Under the pieces are notes generated by a model, which ran no database searches, was not told where the DNA came from, and saw only the letters and a program-made list of their open reading frames with translations. DNA of 5,288 nt from JAZGHN01 sp964496725 (GTDB lineage: Bacteria; Chloroflexota; Dehalococcoidia; Dehalococcoidales; E44-bin46): contig CAZCAS010000083.1 in NCBI GenBank assembly GCA_964496725.1, forward strand, positions 1 through 5,288. The letters run 5' to 3'. Of the stretch, positions 1-5,288 are shown one piece after another (position 1 is the first letter of the stretch; each line of letters opens with the position of its first letter). The position numbers and the translations under genes were made by a program.

Positions 1-894
1 CTTTAACGCCAGGGCCGCCCCCTCATCTACTACCAGCTTGCCTCTGGTGGAAAGGCCACTGAGCATCCAGCGCTTACGGCTCTCCAGCTTACTGGCTGTT
101 GGTGAGAAATGAGTACCTACCGCCTCACCAGCAGCCGCTCGCAAAATAATATCAGGCTCGTTACCATCAGCGATGACCACCGTTACCCCGGAGGCAGTAG
201 CCAGTTTGGCTGCCTCCACCTTGGTAATCATCCCACCGGTACCCAGTCTGCCGGGGGTATCAGCCGCGATGCGCTCAATCCTGGCATCTATTCCGTCCAC
301 CCTGGGAATAAGTTGAGCACCAGGATGGCGGCGGGGGTCAGCATTATATAGTCCACCAATATCAGTAAGAATCAACAGTAAATCAGCATCAACTAGATTA
401 GCCACCATAGCTGATAAGTTATCATTGTCGCCAAATTTAGCTTCTTCAAGCTCGTCCACCGCCACCACATCGTTCTCATTGACAACGCACAGCGTCCTTA
501 ACTCAAGCAGGGCGAGAAGGGTATTGCGGGCATTGAGATAACCAGCACGGTCAGTGAGGTCAGCCCTGGTAAGCAGTGCCTGAGCCACAGTGATATCATG
601 CCGGCCGAACAGTTGCTCATAGGAATACATCAAGCGACTTTGCCCTACTGAAGCCAGCACCTGTTTAAGGGGGATGCCCTTGACCTTCTTGGTCAGCCCC
701 AGCTTATATCTACCAGAGGCTATTGCCCCCGAAGAAACGATGATGACCTCCAGACCCTGCTGGTGAAGCTGCGCCACCTGAGCCACCAGCTTTGACATTA
801 TCTCCTCATCCAGACGGTCGCTACCGCCAGTGAGAAGGCTGGTGCCAAACTTGGCTACTATACGATGATAAGATGAATCTCCGACTTTAGTCAT
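1..894 (-). CDS. proB: Glutamate 5-kinase (gamma-glutamyl kinase), C-terminus cut by window edge
   Basis: ProB phosphorylates L-glutamate with ATP to gamma-glutamyl phosphate, the first and normally proline-inhibited step of cytoplasmic proline synthesis. Translating the minus strand from the ATG at 894 gives 298 open residues up to the edge. The amino-acid-kinase fold is complete: KFGTSLL at 15-21, SSGAI at 54-58, VGQSRLM near 83-89, YLNARNT near 119-125, NEND at 139-142, FGDND at 154-158, TDIGGLY at 177-183 and GTGGMITK at 218-225. These match the glutamate- and ATP-binding segments of the family. The last visible residues (GKLVVDEGAALAL) are the family's linker into the PUA domain, so about 70-80 residues lie outside the window. 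The usual length is about 370 residues. The start is fixed by a good promoter only about 20 bp upstream; the ribosome-binding site is weak (GGCCGGG). The partner gene proA would often follow, outside the window. Confidence 0.97.
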   Translation of the reverse strand, partial: MTKVGDSSYHRIVAKFGTSLLTGGSDRLDEEIMSKLVAQVAQLHQQGLEVIIVSSGAIASGRYKLGLTKKVKGIPLKQVLASVGQSRLMYSYEQLFGRHDITVAQALLTRADLTDRAGYLNARNTLLALLELRTLCVVNENDVVAVDELEEAKFGDNDNLSAMVANLVDADLLLILTDIGGLYNADPRRHPGAQLIPRVDGIDARIERIAADTPGRLGTGGMITKVEAAKLATASGVTVVIADGNEPDIILRAAAGEAVGTHFSPTASKLESRKRWMLSGLSTRGKLVVDEGAALALK

Positions 895-921
895 TTGGTA
901 AAACCCGGCCGAATTTGCTCC

Positions 922-950
922 ATTATAGCAAGACAAGGCTAACTGGACAA
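922..950 (-). promoter_or_regulatory. Sigma70-type promoter of proB
   Basis: Read on the minus strand, a perfect -10 hexamer TATAAT (927-922) follows a 17-bp spacer and a -35 hexamer TTGTCC (950-945, 4 of 6 matches to TTGACA). Transcription should start near 914-916, giving a proB leader of about 20 nt. No attenuator or riboswitch fits in so short a leader, so control is probably at initiation or by proline feedback on the enzyme (the latter known from the family). Confidence 0.8.
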
Positions 951-983
951 GAAGATTTTTAGCTTCCCTAGTATCGTGGCCTG

Positions 984-992
984 TGTTAAAAT
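984..992 (+). promoter_or_regulatory. Putative extended -10 promoter of mfd
   Basis: The sequence TGTTAAAAT reads as an extended -10 element: TG, one base, then TAAAAT (5 of 6 matches to TATAAT). The region 17 bp upstream (TTCCCT, 964-969) is a poor -35 box, which extended -10 promoters tolerate. Transcription would start near 999, so the hairpin at 1001-1026 would lie almost at the 5' end of the mfd mRNA. It diverges from the proB promoter, with the two -10 elements about 60 bp apart. Confidence 0.5.
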
Positions 993-1000
993 TTATTCGG

Positions 1001-1026
1001 AGGGTTAGTCGTTCTCGACTAGCCCT
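1001..1026 (+). repeat. Inverted repeat / leader hairpin before mfd
   Basis: AGGGTTAGTCG (1001-1011) pairs with CGACTAGCCCT (1016-1026) around the loop TTCT. This is 11 bp with a single G-T wobble. It ends one base before the Shine-Dalgarno-like GAGGTG at 1028-1033. Neither strand has a T-run after the stem, so it is not an intrinsic terminator. It could be an mRNA leader structure affecting stability or translation of mfd, or a symmetrical operator for a dimeric repressor. The sequence does not decide between these. Confidence 0.7.
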
Positions 1027-1027
1027 A

Positions 1028-1033
1028 GAGGTG
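1028..1033 (+). promoter_or_regulatory. Ribosome-binding site bearing on the mfd start
   Basis: GAGGTG is the only good Shine-Dalgarno match. It lies 13 nt before the ATG at 1047, rather long, but only 1 nt before the in-frame TTG at 1035, which is too close. An in-frame TAG at 1026-1028 rules out any earlier start. I therefore prefer ATG 1047. A purine-rich GAGAAAG at 1037-1043 may also help. Confidence 0.55.
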
Positions 1034-1046
1034 TTTGAGAAAGAAA

Positions 1047-4000
1047 ATGTCTTTAACCACTCAGCTACTAAATCTAATCGAGGAGATGCCCTCATATCGT
1101 CGCCTTCTGACCAGGCTGGAGCAACCAGATGGCGATATCAGGACAACGGTGCTTGATGCCGCCAAGCCCTACCTCATCGCTGCCCTGTACCACCGCCTGA
1201 GCAAGCCATTACTGGTGGTTACAGCACAGCCGGAAAACAGCAAAAGGCTTCATGAGCAATTGCTAACCTGGCATCACTCCCACCAGATAAAGCTTTTCCC
1301 TGAGCCCGATACCCTGCCCTATCAGCGGGTAGCCTCAGATACCTCTACCGAGCTGGAAAGAATCCATGTCCTCTCCGCCCTGACCGAGGCAAAGCCGAAT
1401 ACAGATGTCCCACTGATTGTTGCCTCTGCCCCAGCCCTGATACATAAGACAACGCCGCATAGCGATTTCGCTTCCGCCTGCCACACGATAAAGGTGGGAA
1501 TGGACATTGAACCGCTGGGACTGCTGAGTCGATGGGAGGCTATGGGATACAAAATAGAAAGCACGGTAGAGGTGCCGGGCACGATAAGCCATCGGGGAGG
1601 GATAGTCGACATATACCCACCCTCCAGCGACCTGCCCGTCAGACTGGAGTTCTACGGCAACACCATAGACAGCATCCGTCTCTTCGACCCGGCGAATCAG
1701 CGGTCACAAACCGCAGTCTCCGAAGTGGCTATCTGCCCAGCCACCGAGCTGTTAACCCCATCAATTAAAAACAGCATCCTGAGCTATCTACCCCCGGACG
1801 CCCTTNNNNNNNNNNCCCTTATCATCGTTGACGAACCCTCCAGCCTCGAATCAGCCATAGAAGACCTGGATGCCAAGGCCGAGGAGCTGCGCGCCGAGAA
1901 GCTAGAACGGGGAGAAATACCCGCCAATTTCCCCAGACCATATCTCACCTGGGAAGAGATGGAGACACAGATGAAGAAGCGGCGGCGCTTGACCATCACC
2001 GCCTGGGATACCGGGGAGGAAGAGCAATCCCGATTAAACTTCACCCCCACCCCCAGCTATGCCGGACAGCTACCCAGATTCATCCAGAAAGCCAAACAAC
2101 TCCTGAAGCAAAAACATCGGGTCATTGTCATCAGCCAGCAGGCAGCCAGGGTATCAGAGCTACTCGACGAGGCGGACATTATCGCACCACCCCTCACCGA
2201 AATCAAACAGACGCCCCCACCCGGCTCGCTTACCCTGATTCAGGGCTCGCTGGCGGAAGGGTGGGTGATGAATAACGATACCCATCTGCTTACCGACAGG
2301 GAACTCTTCGGCTTCGTCAAAGAACGGCGACTGACCAGAAAACGGCCGGCTTCACATCAGAAACTCCTGGTGGAGCTGATTCCAGGCAATTATCTGGTGC
2401 ACATCGAGCATGGCATTGGCCGATTTGCCGGCATCACCACCATGCGCAGCAATAACACCGAAAAGGAATATCTGGTCCTCCACTATGCCGCCGGTGATAA
2501 GCTTTATGTCCCCACCGACCAGATAGACAGGGTCAGCCGCTACATAGGAGCCGGGGAACGGCCACCGGTGCTGAGCCGGCTGGGCACCCAGGAATGGACA
2601 CGAACCAAACAGAGAGCCAGGGAGGCAGCAGAAGAGGTCGCCCAGGAGCTACTGGCACTTTATGCCACCCGTGAGGTTATGCCCGGCTTCGCCTTCTCCC
2701 CCGATACCGTATGGCAGCAGGAGCTGGAGGCTTCCTTCCCCTACATCGAGACCCCCGACCAGATGAAGGCTCAGACAGAGGTAAAGGAGGACATGGAAAA
2801 AGCCAAGCCTATGGACAGGCTGGTCTGCGGGGATGTGGGCTACGGCAAGACCGAGGTGGCTATCCGCGCCGCCTTCAAGGCAGTGCTGGACGGCAAGCAG
2901 GTGGCGGTGCTCGTGCCCACCACCGTCCTCGCCGAGCAGCACTTCTCCACCTTCACCCAGAGACTGAGCGCCTTCCCCATAAGAATCGTGGTGCTGAGTC
3001 GATTCAGGACGCCCAAAGAGCAGGAGGCTATCCTCGACGGGCTGGCTAACGGCAGCATCGACATCTGCATCGGCACCCATCGGCTACTGCAAAAGGACAT
3101 CGTCTTCAAAAACCTGGGACTGCTGATTATCGATGAAGAGCAGCGTTTCGGCGTTGCCCATAAAGAACACCTCAAGAAGATGCGGAGCGAGGTGGACGTC
3201 CTCACCCTGAGCGCCACCCCCATTCCCCGCACCCTCCACATGTCCCTGGTGGGGGTGCGGGACATGAGCACCATGGAGACTCCCCCCGAAGACCGCCTCC
3301 CCATCAAGACCTATGTTGCTCAATATGACGACCGACTTATCAGGGAAGCCATACTCAAGGAGTTGGAACGAAACGGCCAGGTCTTCTTCGTCCACAATCG
3401 GGTCCAGAGCATCGCCTTTATCGCCGGCAAACTACAAGCGCTGGTGCCAGAAGCCAGGATAGCCGTCGCCCACGGCCGGATGGCGGAGACGGAACTGGAG
3501 AGGGTGATGACCGACTTCGCCCAGGGGGAAAGCGATGTCCTCGTCTGCACCACCATTATTGAATCGGGGCTGGATATGCCCAACGTCAACACCCTGATTG
3601 TCAATAACGCCGACAGATTCGGCCTGACCCAGCTGTATCAACTCAGAGGGAGGGTAGGCCGCGGCATCAACCTCGCCTATGCCTACTTCCTCTATGAGAA
3701 AGGGAAGCAACTGACTCTGACCGCCGAGAAACGGCTGAGAACCATCTTTCAAGCCACCGAGCTCGGCGCCGGCTTCAACATCGCCCTCAAGGACCTCGAG
3801 ATAAGGGGGGCAGGGACGCTGCTCGGGGCAAGACAGAGCGGACACATCACCGCCGTCGGCTTCCACCTGTACTGTCGGCTGCTGGCGGAGGCGGTGGAGG
3901 AGCAGAAGGCAAGGCTGGGCGGGGCGAAGAAAGCCCCCAGACACCTCCCACCCCCCACCATAGACCTCCCCCTGCCCGCCTACATCCCGGAGAGATATGT

Positions 4001-4367
4001 CGCCGACCTTGATACCAGAATAAACCTTTACCAGCGACTGGTGAAGGTAGACCGGACGGAACTGGTGGACGACATAGCCCGGGAGTTCGGCGACCGATTC
4101 GGCGCACCGCCGGCCGAGGTGAAAAACCTTCTCTACGCCCTCAGAATAAAAATCCTGGCGGCTAAGGCGGGGATTGAGTCCATTGACACCCACGATAACC
4201 AAATCGTCGTCAGGCGCTTCCACGGCATGGAGTTCGACAAGGAGAAACTCGCCCCGCTGGCGAGGGAGGGGATAAAGATAGGGCTAACCCAGCTCAGACT
4301 GGACTATAAACGGCTGGGTAAGGAGTGGCAGAGGGTGCTGGAGGAGATATTACAAAAGGTAGGGTGA
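1047..4367 (+). CDS. mfd: Transcription-repair coupling factor Mfd (ATP-dependent DNA translocase)
   Basis: Mfd binds RNA polymerase stalled at DNA lesions, pushes it off by ATP-driven translocation and recruits UvrA for nucleotide excision repair. From ATG 1047 it has 1106 residues, including four unknown ones. The UvrB-like domains 1a/2/1b fill about residues 1-330, with the UvrA-contact region around RGGIVDIYPP (183-192). The RNA-polymerase-interaction domain holds VHIEHGIG (451-458) and LYVP (486-489). The RecG-like motor has Walker A GDVGYGKT (595-602, K601), the DEEQ box (696-699), TLSATPIPRTL (720-730), a motif V segment TTIIESGLDMPNV, motif VI QLRGRVGR (865-872) and RGAGTLLG (920-927). 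The C-terminal TRCF domain runs from about 970 to the end. All motor residues look intact. The length is short of the 1148-1177 typical of E. coli and B. subtilis. The loss lies around residues 236-245, just before the N gap. Confidence 0.98.
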   Translation: MSLTTQLLNLIEEMPSYRRLLTRLEQPDGDIRTTVLDAAKPYLIAALYHRLSKPLLVVTAQPENSKRLHEQLLTWHHSHQIKLFPEPDTLPYQRVASDTSTELERIHVLSALTEAKPNTDVPLIVASAPALIHKTTPHSDFASACHTIKVGMDIEPLGLLSRWEAMGYKIESTVEVPGTISHRGGIVDIYPPSSDLPVRLEFYGNTIDSIRLFDPANQRSQTAVSEVAICPATELLTPSIKNSILSYLPPDALXXXXLIIVDEPSSLESAIEDLDAKAEELRAEKLERGEIPANFPRPYLTWEEMETQMKKRRRLTITAWDTGEEEQSRLNFTPTPSYAGQLPRFIQKAKQLLKQKHRVIVISQQAARVSELLDEADIIAPPLTEIKQTPPPGSLTLIQGSLAEGWVMNNDTHLLTDRELFGFVKERRLTRKRPASHQKLLVELIPGNYLVHIEHGIGRFAGITTMRSNNTEKEYLVLHYAAGDKLYVPTDQIDRVSRYIGAGERPPVLSRLGTQEWTRTKQRAREAAEEVAQELLALYATREVMPGFAFSPDTVWQQELEASFPYIETPDQMKAQTEVKEDMEKAKPMDRLVCGDVGYGKTEVAIRAAFKAVLDGKQVAVLVPTTVLAEQHFSTFTQRLSAFPIRIVVLSRFRTPKEQEAILDGLANGSIDICIGTHRLLQKDIVFKNLGLLIIDEEQRFGVAHKEHLKKMRSEVDVLTLSATPIPRTLHMSLVGVRDMSTMETPPEDRLPIKTYVAQYDDRLIREAILKELERNGQVFFVHNRVQSIAFIAGKLQALVPEARIAVAHGRMAETELERVMTDFAQGESDVLVCTTIIESGLDMPNVNTLIVNNADRFGLTQLYQLRGRVGRGINLAYAYFLYEKGKQLTLTAEKRLRTIFQATELGAGFNIALKDLEIRGAGTLLGARQSGHITAVGFHLYCRLLAEAVEEQKARLGGAKKAPRHLPPPTIDLPLPAYIPERYVADLDTRINLYQRLVKVDRTELVDDIAREFGDRFGAPPAEVKNLLYALRIKILAAKAGIESIDTHDNQIVVRRFHGMEFDKEKLAPLAREGIKIGLTQLRLDYKRLGKEWQRVLEEILQKVG
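1806..1815. other. Assembly gap of 10 N inside mfd
   Basis: Ten N occupy Mfd residues 254-257 plus the first base of 258's preceding codon. CCCTT stands on both sides (1801-1805 and 1816-1820). Merging the two copies removes 15 bases, keeps the frame and yields DALIIVDEP, a natural continuation in this family. The N run is therefore probably a placeholder between contig ends that really overlap or nearly touch, not 10 real bases. Confidence 0.9.
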
Positions 4368-4368
4368 T
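4363..4368 (+). promoter_or_regulatory. Ribosome-binding site of the PIN-like gene, overlapping the mfd stop
   Basis: GGTGAT matches the 3' half of the consensus AGGAGGTGAT and lies 7 nt before the ATG at 4376. It contains the mfd stop codon TGA (4365-4367), so ribosomes finishing mfd would stand on it. This suggests translational coupling of the two genes. Confidence 0.5.
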
Positions 4369-4375
4369 ATAAGAG

Positions 4376-4912
4376 ATGAAAAGCGTAAGCGTATTTGTGG
4401 AAACTAGCACCACGAATAGAATTCTTGATATTGATGTAAAAAAAGCTGCCGATGTCAAGCGGGAAGAAGACAGAGAGTTTTTATCCAAAATCCTCAAGAA
4501 CTACGTGAAAAAAGGCGTTGTTAAGCTCATTGTAAACCCCTCAGTAAAGCGAGAGATTGAAAATACATCTGATCCTCAAAGAAAGAGACGGTTGCTAGCT
4601 TTATTCAATCAATTTTGCTTTATGCCTTATAACAAAACTATATTTCCCTTTACATTTCCAGCATATTTTGTTACTAAAGAAGAGAAAAAGGAATTAGGGA
4701 GGCTATGCAAGAAAATCAAAGGCTTTGAGAAAGACGAGAAAATATTCCTTGATGCGGTGTCTAATTCACAAATCGAAGCCTTACTTACTACAGACCGCAA
4801 GCACCTCGCAAGGAATGAAATCCACCACTATCTTAAGAGCAAAGGCCTTGATAAGAGGATAAAAATATTCACACCTAAAGAACTCTTTGAAGACCTCCAG
4901 CAAAGAATTTAA
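4376..4912 (+). CDS. PIN-domain-like protein, putative ribonuclease
   Basis: This 178-residue protein resembles the PIN nuclease fold, whose members cut RNA using a cluster of acidic residues and metal ions. The pattern is a first strand ending in an acidic residue (VSVFVETSTTN, E9), an acidic helix residue in KREIE (E60), a DEKIFLDA helix (D120) and a strand ending LLTTD (D140) followed by RKHL. The closing IFTPKELFE segment resembles the usual PIN C-terminus. The first acid is Glu where most PIN proteins have Asp; an ETS variant occurs in some PIN subgroups. There is no signal peptide or membrane segment, and the protein is Lys-rich. The start is 8 bp after mfd with no antitoxin gene on either side, so it is not a standard toxin-antitoxin pair. 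Its DNA is AT-rich: row 4621-4680 is about 27% GC, against about 68% in row 3901-3960 of mfd. This suggests horizontal acquisition. The target and role are unknown. Confidence 0.75.
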   Translation: MKSVSVFVETSTTNRILDIDVKKAADVKREEDREFLSKILKNYVKKGVVKLIVNPSVKREIENTSDPQRKRRLLALFNQFCFMPYNKTIFPFTFPAYFVTKEEKKELGRLCKKIKGFEKDEKIFLDAVSNSQIEALLTTDRKHLARNEIHHYLKSKGLDKRIKIFTPKELFEDLQQRI

Positions 4913-4935
4913 GAGGGGCTTTTGCCCCTCTTTTT
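4911..4935 (+). terminator. Rho-independent terminator after the mfd / PIN-like unit
   Basis: AAGAGGGGC (4911-4919) and GCCCCTCTT (4924-4932) form a perfect 9-bp, GC-rich stem around a TTTT loop, with the T-run 4931-4935 at its 3' side. The stem begins within the stop codon TAA (4910-4912). It closes the transcription unit holding mfd and the PIN-like gene. On the minus strand the stem is followed only by AAATTC, so it should act mainly rightward. Confidence 0.95.
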
Positions 4936-4950
4936 ATATTTCTCTCCCCC

Positions 4951-4959
4951 TGCTAAAAT
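4951..4959 (+). promoter_or_regulatory. Putative extended -10 promoter of the PPC-domain gene
   Basis: TGCTAAAAT is an extended -10 element (TG, one base, TAAAAT), nearly the same as the one proposed for mfd. The -35 position with a 17-bp spacer (TTTTTA, 4931-4936) is poor and coincides with the T-run of the preceding terminator. Transcription would start near 4966, giving a leader of about 27 nt that carries the strong ribosome-binding site. Confidence 0.5.
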
Positions 4960-4977
4960 AACAGTAAAGCAGCCGTT

Positions 4978-4985
4978 AAAGGAGG
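4978..4985 (+). promoter_or_regulatory. Strong ribosome-binding site fixing a TTG start
   Basis: AAAGGAGG is a near-perfect Shine-Dalgarno sequence. It lies 7 nt before the TTG at 4993. The next in-frame candidate, GTG at 5005, is 19 nt away and too far, so TTG is the likely initiation codon. Confidence 0.8.
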
Positions 4986-4992
4986 CGCTTAA

Positions 4993-5288
4993 TTGTTCAA
5001 AAAGGTGCATGTACTCAGGGTCAAGCCCAAGCAGGAACTGCTCGGCAGCATAGCCAGCTACTGCCGCGAGCATGCCATCACCTCGGGCATAGTCGTCGGT
5101 ATTATCGGGGCGGTGGAGGGGGCTAAACTCAACTACCTGATGAAGCTGCCCGGCAAATATGTAAGCAGGGAATACCCCGGCCCGCTGGAGATTACCTGCG
5201 CCCAGGGGTCGGTGGCGCTGAAGGACGGCGAACTCATCATCCACATCCACATCCAGCTAGCGGAGCAAAACGCCTGCCACGGCGGTCA
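4993..5288 (+). CDS. PPC/DUF296-domain protein (PD1-like), 3' end cut by window
   Basis: The 98 complete codons visible match the PPC (DUF296) domain. In plants this domain is joined to AT-hooks; in bacteria it usually stands alone as a small trimeric protein of about 130-150 residues with no firmly known function. Recognisable parts are the opening strand VHVLRVKPKQELLGSI (5-20), GIVVGIIGAVEGAKLNYL (32-49), the PGPLEITCAQGSVAL segment (62-76), DGELIIHIHI (78-87) and the final HGG (96-98) followed by a codon beginning CA. The histidines at 84 and 86, with the one probably at 99, fit the conserved metal-binding His set of bacterial members. About 35-50 residues lie beyond the window. It starts at TTG 4993, chosen from the Shine-Dalgarno spacing. 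The GC content returns to that of mfd, unlike the PIN-like gene. It has its own promoter behind a terminator, so it is transcribed separately. DNA binding is often written in its annotation but is not shown here, and no AT-hook is visible. Confidence 0.85.
   Translation, partial: MFKKVHVLRVKPKQELLGSIASYCREHAITSGIVVGIIGAVEGAKLNYLMKLPGKYVSREYPGPLEITCAQGSVALKDGELIIHIHIQLAEQNACHGG

Noticed and set aside
109..351. 80-residue plus-strand open frame
   Set aside because: It is antisense to the kinase domain of proB, whose motifs are unmistakable on the minus strand; the frame shows no recognisable protein features.
1001..1026. Leader hairpin as a terminator or attenuator
   Set aside because: No T-run follows the stem on either strand, and no alternative pairing or leader peptide is visible in the short leader.
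1035..1046. TTG at 1035 as the mfd start
   Set aside because: Only one base separates it from the Shine-Dalgarno-like GAGGTG, and the four extra residues (LRKK) are not needed by the family; ATG 1047 is preferred.
2649..3395. Several overlapping minus-strand frames of 100-155 residues
   Set aside because: All are antisense to the Mfd helicase domain 1 and reflect codon bias at high GC.
3432..4223. 263-residue minus-strand open frame
   Set aside because: It is a shadow of the GC-rich mfd motor and C-terminal domain. The opposite frame carries the conserved helicase motifs, and this one has no motif or ribosome-binding site I can support.
4376..4912. PIN-like gene as half of a toxin-antitoxin pair
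   Set aside because: There is no small antitoxin-like frame before or after it: mfd ends 8 bp upstream and a terminator begins at its stop codon.
4909..5250. 113-residue minus-strand open frame at the right end
   Set aside because: It overlaps the PPC-domain gene, which has a strong ribosome-binding site and recognisable family motifs, and it would run into the terminator.

Overview
The window is ordinary bacterial chromosome, probably from a metagenome-derived scaffold, since it contains a 10-base run of N. The gene order, the moderately GC-rich housekeeping genes and the style of the Mfd protein suggest a Chloroflexota (Dehalococcoidia-like) bacterium. That placement comes from remembered family resemblance only and is not proven here.

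Layout. Positions 1-894 (minus strand) hold most of proB, glutamate 5-kinase of proline biosynthesis, cut by the window edge at the start of its C-terminal PUA domain. Positions 895-1046 form a divergent intergenic region. It carries a strong sigma70-type promoter for proB, an extended -10 promoter for the rightward gene, and an 11-bp hairpin in that gene's leader. Positions 1047-4367 (plus strand) encode Mfd, the transcription-repair coupling factor. The 10-N gap at 1806-1815 lies inside it, and the UvrB-like segment just before the gap looks shortened. Eight bases after mfd comes an AT-rich gene (4376-4912) for a PIN-domain-like putative ribonuclease with no visible antitoxin partner. It ends in a textbook rho-independent terminator (4911-4935). 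A new promoter, a strong Shine-Dalgarno sequence and a TTG start follow at once and open a PPC/DUF296-domain gene (4993 to the window end, partial).

How they work together. proB and mfd share only a promoter region. mfd and the PIN-like gene are probably one transcription unit, because they are 8 bp apart, the ribosome-binding site overlaps the mfd stop, and a single terminator follows both. No functional link between strand-specific DNA repair and the PIN protein is established. The PIN gene's base composition suggests later acquisition. I found no convincing new multi-gene system. The best leads are the altered Mfd N-terminal region together with the assembly gap, the orphan PIN gene behind mfd, and the leader hairpin.
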